Part shown: piece by piece, positions 23,230 through 32,510 of the stretch
Layout of the letters: the number at the start of each line of letters is the position of its first letter
How positions within the stretch are numbered: the stretch's first letter is position 1
NCBI GenBank assembly: GCA_028284285.1
Contig: JANQSA010000009.1
Coordinates: 58,323 to 122,322, forward strand
DNA length: 64,000 nt
From: Croceivirga sp.
Lineage (GTDB): Bacteria; Bacteroidota; Bacteroidia; Flavobacteriales; Flavobacteriaceae
Reading direction: 5' to 3'
Notes under the pieces: model-generated
Databases searched by the model: none
Told to the model about the DNA's origin: nothing
Seen by the model: only the letters and a program-made list of their open reading frames with translations
Made by a program: the position numbers and the translations under genes

Positions 23230-25551
23230 TTATTTCCCTTTTACCTTTTCTTTGAACTGGTCAAAATCGGATTTTTCATCTTTCTTTGGCCACGCATTGT
23301 TGGTAGTGTCTATGTCAGCAGTTTCCAGCTTTGGATCTACTACGATGCCTACCAGTTCTTTTTGAGAGGAGATTACCCGCTTCACTTCTTCATCATTTTT
23401 CCGCCAAATCTCCGGAGGATAGGTTACATTCTCTTTAGAACCATCTGCATACGTATATTCCACGATCAACGGCATGGGTATTCCGCCAGGTTTATCAAAG
23501 GTTATTTCATAAAAATACTTTGGCTCTTCCACTTGCGCCCGTTCTTCTGCCGTCATGTTATCCATCATGAATTCCTTCAGGTTCTTTGATACTTCGGATG
23601 GTGCTTTCCCCTTGAGCTCTTCGCTAAAATCCTCGCTTCCTTCTTCTGCCAAATATACCAGGGGAGGAAGATCTGACTCAGTCAATCCTCTGGCATCCAG
23701 ATATTCCTGCATTTGTTTGGTTACTTTACCGGAAACATAGTATTTCTTCACATTCTTTACGCCAATATCCACATAGTCAGTAGTATAAAACCACCCTCTC
23801 CAATACCAATCCAGGTCTACGGCAGAGGCATCTTCCATGGTACGGAAGAAATCTTCAGGGGTAGGATGTTTAAACTTCCATCGTTGTGCATAGGTTTTAA
23901 AGGCATGGTCAAACAGTTCCGGTCCCATTACCGTTTCCCGTAAAATGTTTAGAGCGGTAGCAGGTTTACCGTAGGCGTTAGGCCCCAGCTGATACACATT
24001 TTCCGGATTGGACATGATGGGTGAAAGGTAACTTTGATCCCCTGCCATATAGGGAACAATCTTCGCGGGAGCCCCTCTTCTGGAAGGATAGTTTTCATTA
24101 GGAGCAACGGCCTCAGGATACTCTTTCCCAAACTCCTGCTCTGTTAAGTACTGCATAAAGGTATCCAAACCTTCGTCCATCCATCCCCACTGCCGCTCAT
24201 CGGAATTCACGATCATAGGGAAGAAATTATGCCCTACTTCGTGGATGATCACACTGATCATCCCGTACTTGGTACGGTCTGAGTAGGTGCCATCTTCATT
24301 AGGGCGCCCGTAGTTCCAGCATATCATAGGATATTCCATACCCTGGTTTTTGGCATGAACGGAAATCGCTTTGTGGTAAGGATAATCAAAGGTATGCTTA
24401 CTGTAAGTATGCAAGGTCTGTACCACTGCTTTGGTAGAATATTCTTCCCAGAGTGGGTTGCCTTCTTTTGGGTAGAGTGATACCGCCATTACATCACGTC
24501 CGCCGATTTTTACCGCCTGCATATCCCAAATGAATTTTCGGGAAGAAGCAAAACCAAAATCACGCACCATTCTTCCCGGTTCTGTTTTGAACTTCCAGGT
24601 TTTGGTCTTTTCGGCAAAACTTTGTTCCTTGACCTCAGCTTCTTCCTGAGTTACAATGATTACCGGTTTATCATATGATTTTTTTGCTTGTTGATATCGC
24701 TTCATCATCTCCTTGGTAAACACCTCTTTCCTGTTCTGAAGTACACCAGTGGCATCCACTACGTGATCTTCCGGTACCGTTATGTTAACCTCATAGTTCC
24801 CAAAAGGGAGTGCAAACTCTCCACTACCCCAAAATTGATGATTTTGCCATCCCTCCACATCCGAATAGACTGCCATTCTGGGGAAGAACTGGGCAATAAC
24901 GTAGGCGCGGTTTCCGTCTTTTGAAAAATACTCATAACCGGAACGTGCCCGATTTACGGTATGATTCGGAATATTGTACCACCACTTGATGGAGAAGGAA
25001 ACATTCTCCCCGCTTTTTAAAGGCTGAGGAATATTGATCCGCATCATGGTTCGGTTTATGGTATAGGACAATGGTTTTCCCGAAGCGTCCTTGACCCAAT
25101 CAATATTAAAACCACCATCAAAGGATTCCGTAACATAGGTTTGGGCAAAATTTCCCGCAGTGTAGGCAATGTTTACCCCATTCCCATTTCGCAAAGGCGA
25201 TTTGGAGTCCTTGGCCCGCACATTCTGATCCAATTGCACCCACAAAAACTCCAGGTTATCGGGGGAATTGTTGTAATACGTGATCGTCTCTTCGCCATAG
25301 ATCTTTGCCTCCTTATCATCCAGGGTAATGTCCATGGTATAATCCGCTTGTTGCTGGTAGTAATCCGGACCTGGAGCCCCTGAAGCGGAACGATACGTAT
25401 TTGGTGTAGAGAACTCTTCGTACAATTGTTTAAATCTGCTTTGGTTGTAGTGGCCTGGCTCCCGTTCTTCCTTTTCCTCCGTTTCCTGGGAGAAACCAGT
25501 AGCTGCTACCACAAACATCAGGGCAGCAAAACAATAGTTAATTTTTGTCAT
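23230..25551 (-). CDS. M1-family zinc metallopeptidase
   Basis: Exported aminopeptidase-like protein of 773 residues. It has a signal peptide (ending TGFSQ) and an N-terminal beta-sandwich; the M1 exopeptidase motif appears as GMEYPMI. The zinc site is HEVGH (His437, His441) with Glu460 18 residues later in WGWMDEGLD, as in M1 enzymes. It is widespread in Flavobacteriia and usually annotated as an M1 family metallopeptidase acting in the periplasm or at the surface on peptides. Upstream, with a 60-nt gap, lies a DUF6702-like gene that may be cotranscribed. The end of the gene is followed by a clear terminator. Confidence 0.93.
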   Translation of the reverse strand: MTKINYCFAALMFVVAATGFSQETEEKEEREPGHYNQSRFKQLYEEFSTPNTYRSASGAPGPDYYQQQADYTMDITLDDKEAKIYGEETITYYNNSPDNLEFLWVQLDQNVRAKDSKSPLRNGNGVNIAYTAGNFAQTYVTESFDGGFNIDWVKDASGKPLSYTINRTMMRINIPQPLKSGENVSFSIKWWYNIPNHTVNRARSGYEYFSKDGNRAYVIAQFFPRMAVYSDVEGWQNHQFWGSGEFALPFGNYEVNITVPEDHVVDATGVLQNRKEVFTKEMMKRYQQAKKSYDKPVIIVTQEEAEVKEQSFAEKTKTWKFKTEPGRMVRDFGFASSRKFIWDMQAVKIGGRDVMAVSLYPKEGNPLWEEYSTKAVVQTLHTYSKHTFDYPYHKAISVHAKNQGMEYPMICWNYGRPNEDGTYSDRTKYGMISVIIHEVGHNFFPMIVNSDERQWGWMDEGLDTFMQYLTEQEFGKEYPEAVAPNENYPSRRGAPAKIVPYMAGDQSYLSPIMSNPENVYQLGPNAYGKPATALNILRETVMGPELFDHAFKTYAQRWKFKHPTPEDFFRTMEDASAVDLDWYWRGWFYTTDYVDIGVKNVKKYYVSGKVTKQMQEYLDARGLTESDLPPLVYLAEEGSEDFSEELKGKAPSEVSKNLKEFMMDNMTAEERAQVEEPKYFYEITFDKPGGIPMPLIVEYTYADGSKENVTYPPEIWRKNDEEVKRVISSQKELVGIVVDPKLETADIDTTNNAWPKKDEKSDFDQFKEKVKGK

Positions 25552-25611
25552 TTTTGAGTAATTTTTAAGCGTGAAAAATAGCCTTTTTTGAGGAGTTGAC
25601 GGGATTTCTCC

Positions 25612-26109
25612 TTATAAGTTTAACATACCTTTATTATTCTCCTTTATAAGGATAAAACTCCTTTTTTTGCCCTGCCATTTTATATGGACCAAATTCTTTT
25701 GTTCTTCAAACAAGTCGGTCAAAATTTCATTTTGGATTTCAAAGGATTCTAAGCGGGCAAGATCTATCTCAGGGAGTTCCAAATAACAGACGATCACGTC
25801 CGCATCATACTTTTTCCCTAAAAAGTCATACCTCGCAGGTTCCTTATTCAGTGAAAGCAAAAGCTTGGCCCTGAAATATTTCTCAATGTACTCGTCCGCA
25901 ACAGGGGATTCGTCTCCTGTCGCCAATCGCGTTTCCACCCCATACCGTTCTTTTAAAACCGCTTCCAAGTCATCTATAAAAATTCGGGAGGTAATTTGAA
26001 AAGCCCGGTCTTTTTCGGAATAATTGATATTGGTTACGCTTACATAAAACTTATGAACCGATACAAAGGCTAAAAGGGGCAACACCAGAAAAAAAATTGC
26101 TTTTTTCAT
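25612..26109 (-). CDS. DUF6702-like exported protein
   Basis: Protein of 165 residues with a signal peptide (MKKAIFFLVLPLLAF). Segments HKFYVSVTNINYSEKDRAFQ and FQITSRIFIDDLEAVL match the small flavobacterial family that I recall as DUF6702, normally encoded beside an M1 peptidase as here. Function unknown; the mature protein looks beta-rich. The frame opens three codons earlier at a TTG (26118), but the ATG at 26109 gives the normal signal peptide. A TATTTTTG element ends 18 nt upstream. Confidence 0.8.
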   Translation of the reverse strand: MKKAIFFLVLPLLAFVSVHKFYVSVTNINYSEKDRAFQITSRIFIDDLEAVLKERYGVETRLATGDESPVADEYIEKYFRAKLLLSLNKEPARYDFLGKKYDADVIVCYLELPEIDLARLESFEIQNEILTDLFEEQKNLVHIKWQGKKRSFILIKENNKGMLNL

Positions 26110-26127
26110 GTAATTCAACTATGGCAA

Positions 26128-26135
26128 CAAAAATA
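26128..26135 (-). promoter_or_regulatory. -7 promoter element (TATTTTTG)
   Basis: Perfect TANNTTTG match ending 18 nt before the ATG of the DUF6702-like gene; no TTG at good spacing. Confidence 0.35.
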
Positions 26136-26157
26136 AGCAAATGCTATGCCAGAAGAT

Positions 26158-27021
26158 TTATTCCAATCCATTGTTCCTTCGGTATACTTTGCTACGCTCC
26201 AGGAGATAATCCCATAGTTTAAGGCCATCTCCTTGTTGTACCAGGTCTTGAAAATTGTTGTCCACTTCGCAGAAATACATAAAATCGTCAATCCTGTTTT
26301 TTGGGATATGGAATTCCACCTCAAAAATGGAATCTGTAAATGATCTTCGAACATGTTGGGTCTTGGCATAGGTTCTATCTATCTTAACCCTGTTTTTTAG
26401 CATCTTTGTTCTTCCGGTAATAGCATTGATTATGGGATTTATGGGTACTCCTGTCCCAGCCCCTACCGCTCCGGCCCCTAAAGACCAGGCACCCCCTTTA
26501 GCTTCTGCTAACAGCCGTTCGCTTTGAGTGGGATGCGGTTTTCCCGCGTTAGGAAGCCCTAAACTCTCCGCACTTACCGACTGTTGCAATCCCAAACCAT
26601 CTAAATCTTTGCCCAGATCCCCGGAAAGCCCATAAGGCTGTACCACTACCTCTTTCAATTTATTTACAAATTCTTCCATAGGAACCACAACAAAAGCAGT
26701 GGCAAATAACGCATCTGTAACCGGCACTGTCTTGCGCTTAAACTGCACCGCAGAAAAGACCAGGGTGTCCCCGGTTGTAGCCCGTATGGCAAAATTGCCC
26801 TCCAGATCAGTGATAGTAGCCCTTCTGCTTGTAAGGTTTTGTACAGTAACACCGGTAACGTCTCCCGATTTTGCGGTTACGCTTCCCTTTAAAAGCTTCG
26901 TTTGCGCCGTAAGAAAAGTAACAGGCAATAAGAACAATAGCAAAAATGGGCTATTTTTCTTCCAGTGACGCTCGGAATTCCCTGCTCTGGGTAACCAAAA
27001 AGTCGATGAGTTGGAATTCAT
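26158..27021 (-). CDS. carboxypeptidase-like regulatory domain protein (second of an overlapping pair)
   Basis: Exported protein of 287 residues. A long N-terminal region precedes the hydrophobic signal core (SPFLLLFLLPVTFLTAQ), then a CarboxypepD_reg-like domain (about 45-125: LKGSVTAKSGDVTGVTVQNL, TDLEGNFAIRATTGDTLVFS). The C-terminal segment IPKNRIDDFMYFCEVDNNF parallels LPQDEIDAFLLYCDDRIPS of the upstream gene, so the two are paralogs. Its first 71 nt overlap the end of that gene in another frame; no later ATG would keep the signal peptide. Function unknown. Confidence 0.8.
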   Translation of the reverse strand: MNSNSSTFWLPRAGNSERHWKKNSPFLLLFLLPVTFLTAQTKLLKGSVTAKSGDVTGVTVQNLTSRRATITDLEGNFAIRATTGDTLVFSAVQFKRKTVPVTDALFATAFVVVPMEEFVNKLKEVVVQPYGLSGDLGKDLDGLGLQQSVSAESLGLPNAGKPHPTQSERLLAEAKGGAWSLGAGAVGAGTGVPINPIINAITGRTKMLKNRVKIDRTYAKTQHVRRSFTDSIFEVEFHIPKNRIDDFMYFCEVDNNFQDLVQQGDGLKLWDYLLERSKVYRRNNGLE

Positions 27022-27694
27022 TCTCTTTTTTCAATAGCGACTGTGACGGAATCCTATCATCACAGTATAATAAAAAGGCATCGATTTCATCCTGGGGCAG
27101 ACTCAGATCTACCACAAAGAACTCATCATCATACACTTGCCGTAACACATCACTCACTTTAAGGGGTACCGCTTCCCCGGTGTCCTGGTTGCGTGAGGAA
27201 AAAATCGCCTTAAAAATGTTCACAAAATTGATATCTCCTTCCCGACGCTCATTTTGGGACAATAAGGCCACATTGCGTACCTCCGTACTTCGGTCTATTT
27301 CATATTCAAACTCCTTGAATTTCTCGTTTTTCACTTCAAGGAACTTTTCCTGGTTTTCCGGACTAACCACTACCTCGTCCAACTCAGTTACCTTTTCGGT
27401 AACCTCTACTACCAAACGCTTATTGGCTAAAATATCATTCGTGATCTTTACTACCTGCAATTGATAATTCACTGCGGTAAATACCAACTGGTCCCCTTCT
27501 TTCACCTGGATCATAAAGCGACCATCTTCATCGGTAATGGTGGCAATTTGGGTGTTCGTATTAATGACGTTTTCATTAACTACATTATTATCGCGATAGA
27601 GTACCTGGCCCCTTAGCCATTGCCGGTCATTAACCTGGGCGTGTCCCAGAAATACGGACAGCAAAAGCAAGCTGAAAAGCAGGTGTTTAAACAT
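26951..27694 (-). CDS. carboxypeptidase-like regulatory domain protein (first of the pair)
   Basis: Exported protein of 247 residues from the ATG at 27694 (MFKHLLFSLLLLSVFLGHAQ signal); the frame opens at a TTG at 27781 but the upstream extension has no signal character. The regulatory-like beta domain (about 25-105) contains WLRGQVLYRDNNVVNENVIN and DEDGRFMIQVKEGDQLVFT, and is followed by a charged helical part and a conserved end VVDLSLPQDEIDAFLLYC. It is paralogous to the following gene. The pair sits upstream of the DUF6702 and M1 peptidase genes. Confidence 0.8.
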   Translation of the reverse strand: MFKHLLFSLLLLSVFLGHAQVNDRQWLRGQVLYRDNNVVNENVINTNTQIATITDEDGRFMIQVKEGDQLVFTAVNYQLQVVKITNDILANKRLVVEVTEKVTELDEVVVSPENQEKFLEVKNEKFKEFEYEIDRSTEVRNVALLSQNERREGDINFVNIFKAIFSSRNQDTGEAVPLKVSDVLRQVYDDEFFVVDLSLPQDEIDAFLLYCDDRIPSQSLLKKENEFQLIDFLVTQSREFRASLEEK

Positions 27695-27778
27695 GTTATT
27701 CACTTCTTGTCTGTTAAAGAAAGACCTTGTAAGCCATAAATAAAAATAGGCGGGTCGTAAACTTTTGTTAATTGTTTG

Positions 27779-27786
27779 CAAACTTA
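27779..27786 (-). promoter_or_regulatory. -7 promoter element (TAAGTTTG)
   Basis: Perfect TANNTTTG match 84 nt before the ATG at 27694; it would give a leader of about 75 nt. Confidence 0.3.
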
Positions 27787-27875
27787 GCCGATTTCGTCAT
27801 GAAAACAGGTGCTGCATCTCAACCCCATTCTCACACAGTTTGACGGTTAAAGTTAGTAGTAAATGAGTAGAAAGT

Positions 27876-27883
27876 TACTTTTG
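27876..27883 (+). promoter_or_regulatory. -7 promoter element (TACTTTTG) for the tail-fibre-like gene
   Basis: Perfect TANNTTTG match ending exactly 33 nt before the ATG at 27917. Confidence 0.45.
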
Positions 27884-27916
27884 TCGCTCCCTTAATCCTG
27901 ATTTAATGCCTTAGCT

Positions 27917-29371
27917 ATGAGAACAACCCGCCTCGCTCTAATCCTTGGGATTTGTTTTGTTTCGCTTTCCTGGTCACAAGTAAAAATTGGTGATAATCCG
28001 CAAACCCTGCACCCTGCCTCCATCCTGGAATTGGAAGGGAATTCCCGTGCCCTGGTACTCACCCGGGTAACTGATGGGCAAATGGCAGGAATTACCCCCC
28101 TTAACGGAGCTTTGGTATATAATACGGATGCCGATTGTATTTTTTATTTTGATGGCCGACAATGGATCAACCTCTGTGCGAGTGACAATACTACCAACGA
28201 AAGCTTAGAGTTGATCGATACGGAGCTGGTACTTACCGATAGTGATGGGAATACGGTAAGTGTCCTGCTTGAAGGAGCTATAGAGCAGACCTTTACCACC
28301 AACCCGGTGGTGAATCCCAACGAAACTATTGCCCTCACCAGAACGGATAACAACTTTAATTTTGAAGTAGGACAAATTACCGGGGAAAACATTGTAGACT
28401 CTTCCATCAACGGATTTAGCGACATCCAACCGGAAACCATTACTTTTTCGGAGCTGGCCCCGGAATCAGTAAGGGAAGAAGAGTTGCAGGATGGTGCTGT
28501 CACCACAGCAAAGATAGAAAATGGCACAATCACTGTAGAAGATTTTTCCGATCTCGGAGCAACTACGGCTGGACAGGTGTTGAAATGGAATGGCGTAAAC
28601 TGGGTGCCGGATACCGACCTTGGGAGCACTGTGGAAAATTTGGCCACCGATAATCTTACCCAAGATTTAGGCGAGGATAGAACCTATGATATTTCCGGTC
28701 AAAACTTGTTTTTCACCAACGGAAGTATTGGAATAGGTACACTAACAGGAACTCCTCAAAGTCAATTAGACGTAAATGGTCAAATTCAGGCCAGGGATGG
28801 ATTTGCTTCTACCGGAGGTACGGCGGGAAACCCAGGTTACGGTTTTTTCACCAATGGAGATACTAATACGGGAATGTTTAGAATAGACGAGGATAGATTA
28901 GGATTCTCAACGGGAGGTGCTGAGGCCATGGAAATTGATGCCGGTCAAAATGTTGGGATTGGAATTGCCCCTGCCGAAAAACTACATGTAAATGGAAATA
29001 TACTTGCAACAGGTACAATAACTCCTGACTACGTATTTGAAAAGTACTTTAAAGGTATTAGCGAGCTCAACCCATCTTACCGCACACTCTCCTTAGAGGA
29101 ATTGGAATCTTTTTTACGCAAGAATTATCATTTGCCCGGGGTTCCTTCGGCTATGGAAGTTAAGAAGAAGGGTGGAATTGTCATAAACAGAGCTACGGAA
29201 GTCAACCTCGAAAAAATCGAAGAGCTTTTCCTGCATACCATAGAACAGGAGAAAAAAATAAAAGCGCTTCAAAAAGAAAACGCTGATCTTACCCGCCAAC
29301 TGGATACTCTTAAAAAAGATATGGCAGAAATAAAAGCGCTACTTAAGAAAAGTAGATCAACCATAGAATGA
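27917..29371 (+). CDS. exported tail-fibre-like protein with C-terminal coiled coil
   Basis: Protein of 484 residues. The signal peptide (ending SLSWSQ) is followed by a short conserved region (VKIGDNPQTLHPASILELE, then GALVYNTDADCIFYFDGRQW), low-complexity beta-helical repeats, and a segment with ILATGTITPDYVFEKYF and ELESFLRKNYHLPGVPSA, the C-terminal signature of Bacteroidota tail-fibre-domain proteins. A coiled coil closes it (about 430-480). Phage-like S74 or collar proteins share this shape, but there are no phage genes around. The stop overlaps the next gene (ATGA), so the two are translationally coupled. Probably a surface fibre or appendage. Confidence 0.82.
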   Translation: MRTTRLALILGICFVSLSWSQVKIGDNPQTLHPASILELEGNSRALVLTRVTDGQMAGITPLNGALVYNTDADCIFYFDGRQWINLCASDNTTNESLELIDTELVLTDSDGNTVSVLLEGAIEQTFTTNPVVNPNETIALTRTDNNFNFEVGQITGENIVDSSINGFSDIQPETITFSELAPESVREEELQDGAVTTAKIENGTITVEDFSDLGATTAGQVLKWNGVNWVPDTDLGSTVENLATDNLTQDLGEDRTYDISGQNLFFTNGSIGIGTLTGTPQSQLDVNGQIQARDGFASTGGTAGNPGYGFFTNGDTNTGMFRIDEDRLGFSTGGAEAMEIDAGQNVGIGIAPAEKLHVNGNILATGTITPDYVFEKYFKGISELNPSYRTLSLEELESFLRKNYHLPGVPSAMEVKKKGGIVINRATEVNLEKIEELFLHTIEQEKKIKALQKENADLTRQLDTLKKDMAEIKALLKKSRSTIE

Positions 29372-30531
29372 AGAAGGGTTATTTTATCATATTCCTATTT
29401 CTCGGACGATTGGTATTTGCCCAAACCGCGCTATACAATAGCGGCAACCTGCGTATCCATGAGGGAGGCCGGCTAGGATTCCACACGGACCTGATCAATG
29501 ATGGGGTATTTGACCAAAATGTTGGGCTTACGGGTTTTTACGGCAACGGCATCTTGCAAGTTTCAGGGGCGTTTTCACCACAGTTCCATGATGTTGAACT
29601 TTTGCAGGAGAATGGCCTGTTTTTAGCAACTTCCCTTTCGGTGTCCAACAATATGAATTTTGTACTGGGCAATGTTTTTAACACTTTAAACGATCCCAAC
29701 ACCCAACTCAACTTCCTGGAGAATTCCTTTTACATAGGGCATTCGGACCTCGCAAAAGTGGTGGGCTATGCCGGCGTGGAAAACAGGCGAAACTTTGTTT
29801 TCCCTGTAGGGGATGCTAATAGCTTACGATCCTTGGGTATTAATGCCAGTTCTGCCCTTCCCCGGGCCCAATGTGCTTACTTTTTTGAAAATCCGGATGC
29901 TCCTCAGACCCTTAGGGAACGCTTCAATACGGCAAGAACAGAACGCGACCTTGGTACAATTTCCGAACGAGAATTTTGGGTCATTACCGGCAGTACTCCC
30001 ACTACCCTTACCGCCACCTGGAATACCCGCAGTGCGCTGGCGGATATAGCGCCGGCTCTTGAGGAGATCACCCTGGCGGGATGGAATATCGCCACACAAC
30101 GTTGGATAAGTTTAGGGACCCAAGCCGTTGTAGGTGATCTAAACGAGGGGTTTATTACCTCGGAAACACTAGTGCCGGACGATTACGGCGCCATTACCTT
30201 TGCGGCCATGCCCCTGCCCCCGGACAGCTTTTCCGTAAATAACCCAAGCCTGGGCAACTACTTTTTAAGTCCCGATGGGGATGGGATTAATGACTTTCTG
30301 ATTATAGATGAACTTGATCAATCCCCGAATAACCGCATCCTTATCTTTAACCGATTGGGTCAAAAAGTATTTGAAAAAGAGAACTATGTGAACGAGTTTA
30401 ACGGTTTCTCCAACATAGATAGTTTGGTGTTTGACCTTGAAGCGGGCCTGCCGGAAGGGGTGTATTACTACATTGCTACATTAAAAGATCTGGAATTGGA
30501 ATACCAGGGATTTCTCTATCTCAATCGGTAG
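29368..30531 (+). CDS. secreted protein with type-B gliding-motility C-terminal domain
   Basis: Protein of 387 residues: signal peptide (ending LVFAQ), beta-rich body (GNLRIHEGGRLGFHTDLIND, NRRNFVFPVGDANSLRSLG) and a C-terminal CHU_C / T9SS type-B sorting domain (about 290-387: SPDGDGINDFLIID, IFNRLGQKVFEKENY, LPEGVYYYIATL). It is therefore predicted to be exported through the type IX system. The start overlaps the stop of the tail-fibre-like gene by 4 nt, implying stoichiometric production. No PorP/SprF partner is adjacent. Confidence 0.9.
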   Translation: MKKGYFIIFLFLGRLVFAQTALYNSGNLRIHEGGRLGFHTDLINDGVFDQNVGLTGFYGNGILQVSGAFSPQFHDVELLQENGLFLATSLSVSNNMNFVLGNVFNTLNDPNTQLNFLENSFYIGHSDLAKVVGYAGVENRRNFVFPVGDANSLRSLGINASSALPRAQCAYFFENPDAPQTLRERFNTARTERDLGTISEREFWVITGSTPTTLTATWNTRSALADIAPALEEITLAGWNIATQRWISLGTQAVVGDLNEGFITSETLVPDDYGAITFAAMPLPPDSFSVNNPSLGNYFLSPDGDGINDFLIIDELDQSPNNRILIFNRLGQKVFEKENYVNEFNGFSNIDSLVFDLEAGLPEGVYYYIATLKDLELEYQGFLYLNR

Positions 30532-30591
30532 GTCTGGGCTAAAGGAAGTCTTTTTCTTTCCGCGCACTCTTATCTCCTCTTGATTAATTTA

Positions 30592-30599
30592 TAATTTTG
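30592..30599 (+). promoter_or_regulatory. -7 promoter element (TAATTTTG)
   Basis: Perfect TANNTTTG match ending 48 nt before the ATG at 30648. It argues against the TTG at 30597, inside the element, as a start. Confidence 0.35.
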
Positions 30600-30647
30600 A
30601 GTAGTATATGGGTCATATCGACACCAGGCTATCTCAAAAAATATGGT

Positions 30648-31382
30648 ATGGAAAGAAGAAGTTTTCTCAAAAAAACATCAACTGGCACACTGGCCTTAAC
30701 CACATTACCGCTTTGGAGGCTATCCGGAGACCCCGAGTATTCCATCGAGGAATTAATGGGAAAAGCCGATATTGAACTGGTAGGAGAAGGTATTAATCTT
30801 AGGAAGGCAGCCCATGATGCTTTTCTGGAAATGAAAAAAGCCGCCTACCAGGAGGGATTTGATGTTCAAATTGTATCCAGTTTCCGCGATTTCGATCGCC
30901 AAAAAGCAATCTGGGAACGAAAATATATCCGGTATACCGAGAAAGAGGGTATGGAACCTATTCCCGCCATGGAAAAGATCATTGAATACTCTACCATTCC
31001 GGGAACCAGCAGGCACCATTGGGGTACGGAAGTCGACATCATTGACGGCAATCCTAAAGTTTCAGGAGACGTTCTGATTGCTGATAAATTTGAAGAAAAG
31101 GGTCCTTTTGCGCCGCTTAAAAAGTGGTTGGATGAAAATGCCAACAAATTTGATTACCATCTGGTGTATACGGATAGTTATTTCCGAAAGGGCTTTAAGT
31201 ATGAACCCTGGCACTATAGTTACGCTCCCCTATCCAAACCTATGCTAACCCAATTTCGGAAGAAGAATCTTCTCAAACTGATCGCGAATGAAGATTTTGA
31301 AGGGGCGGAACACTTTACTACGGTATTTCTTAAGAATTACATCCATAACAATATTTTGGATATCAATCCTTACCTGTTGTAA
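30648..31382 (+). CDS. M15-family D,D-carboxypeptidase with Tat signal
   Basis: Zinc peptidase of the VanY/M15B type, 244 residues from MERRSFLKK. Zinc and catalytic motifs are present: SSFRDFDRQ, the SRHHWGTEVDI core (HxxxxxxD type) and the final EPWHYSY histidine. It trims D-Ala-D-Ala or peptidoglycan cross-links. The N-terminus is a twin-arginine signal (RRSFLKK, then TGTLALTTLPL), so it should be exported folded by Tat. An in-frame TTG at 30597 would bury that signal, hence the chosen start. Confidence 0.88.
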   Translation: MERRSFLKKTSTGTLALTTLPLWRLSGDPEYSIEELMGKADIELVGEGINLRKAAHDAFLEMKKAAYQEGFDVQIVSSFRDFDRQKAIWERKYIRYTEKEGMEPIPAMEKIIEYSTIPGTSRHHWGTEVDIIDGNPKVSGDVLIADKFEEKGPFAPLKKWLDENANKFDYHLVYTDSYFRKGFKYEPWHYSYAPLSKPMLTQFRKKNLLKLIANEDFEGAEHFTTVFLKNYIHNNILDINPYLL

Positions 31383-31421
31383 CGCTTTTTTGTACCTTAC
31401 TCCTACACAACACTAGCCATT

Positions 31422-32189
31422 ATGAGGAGCCGAGGAAGCTGGAAAATTCGCGTATTTATAGGATTGGCCATTGTAGCTTTTGCCATTGTCCAACGCTGTA
31501 GCAACCAACAGGAAAACCCCTATACCGGAAGGGTACAGAACATTAACATGACCGCAGAACAGGAAATCGCTATTGGCCTGCAAAGTGCGCCTGGGATGGC
31601 ACAACAGCATGGCGGTCTTTATCCGGACGAACGGATGCAGGCTTTTGTTGATGCTATAGGCCAAAAATTAGTGAATAATAGTATTGCCCGTGAAACACCG
31701 TATCAATTTGATTTTCATCTGTTAGCCGATGATCGCACAATAAACGCTTTTGCATTGCCCGGGGGACAGTGTTTTATTACGTATGCGCTTTTTAAAGAGT
31801 TGAACGAAGCACAATTGGCAGGGGTGCTGGGCCATGAAATTGGCCATGTTATCGGCAGGCATTCAGCCGAGCGGATTGCAGAGAGTAACTTTTGGCAAAC
31901 GTTAACCATGGGGGCCTCGGTAGGTGGAGACATGGGAGAATTGGTGCAAGGGATAGGCCAAAACACCTTGTTAAAAAACGGGCGGGGAGATGAACTGGAA
32001 AGCGATGATTTGGGGGTCTTATTAATGATACAATCTGGCTATGACCCTTATGAACTAATTGAAGTAATGCAAATTTTGAAAGCAGCGGCAGGCCCCAATC
32101 GCGTGCCGGAATTTCAAAGTACCCATCCTGATCCGGAAAACAGGATTGAAAAGATAAAGGAGGCCATCAGGAAGTATCAAGGTCGATAA
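31422..32189 (+). CDS. M48-family metallopeptidase
   Basis: Membrane-attached zinc peptidase of 255 residues. It has an N-terminal hydrophobic segment (VFIGLAIVAFAIVQ) with a cysteine right after it that may be lipidated, and then a catalytic domain with HEIGHVIGRHSAER (HExxH) and the third-ligand motif DELESDDLGV. The end TQSTHPDPENR-like segment (EFQSTHPDPENRIEKIK) is typical of Loip/BepA-type quality-control proteases of the periplasm. Single-copy housekeeping role is likely. It is on the same strand as the M15 gene with a 39-nt gap. Confidence 0.9.
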   Translation: MRSRGSWKIRVFIGLAIVAFAIVQRCSNQQENPYTGRVQNINMTAEQEIAIGLQSAPGMAQQHGGLYPDERMQAFVDAIGQKLVNNSIARETPYQFDFHLLADDRTINAFALPGGQCFITYALFKELNEAQLAGVLGHEIGHVIGRHSAERIAESNFWQTLTMGASVGGDMGELVQGIGQNTLLKNGRGDELESDDLGVLLMIQSGYDPYELIEVMQILKAAAGPNRVPEFQSTHPDPENRIEKIKEAIRKYQGR

Positions 32190-32298
32190 ATTACGTACGT
32201 TTGTCGAGAGATTACTGAAATCTAAGGAATATAACTATCTTTACCACTCCAAAGCTTACGAGACTTGACCCATTGAAGCTATTTTTAAGCTTTTTACG

Positions 32299-32466
32299 AT
32301 GGGAACACTATTAAACTTTAAACATCTTTACCTGCAGGCGTTTCATAATTGCAGACCGGCATATCTTGTTATGCTCTTGAAAATCTATTCGGTTTTTTGT
32401 GCTATCATGATATTTATGGCAGTTTACGCTTTTTTGTATCGGGCATTCACCGGATTTGAATTTTAA
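32299..32466 (+). CDS. 55-aa predicted membrane protein
   Basis: Hand-translated small gene starting MGTLLNFKHLYLQAFHNC, with one strong hydrophobic span (about 24-46: LLKIYSVFCAIMIFMAVYAFLY) written here only by position in part, and ending FTGFEF. It resembles a conserved flavobacterial family of small inner-membrane proteins that I recall as DUF6747-like, but this is from memory. It sits in an otherwise empty 371-nt gap and is followed by a good terminator at 32511-32538. A weak TATCTTTA element lies 55 nt upstream. Confidence 0.6.
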   Translation: MGTLLNFKHLYLQAFHNCRPAYLVMLLKIYSVFCAIMIFMAVYAFLYRAFTGFEF

Positions 32467-32510
32467 TTGAAGTTATATTTTCCTTTTTACGCGAACACTA
32501 TAGGAAAACA

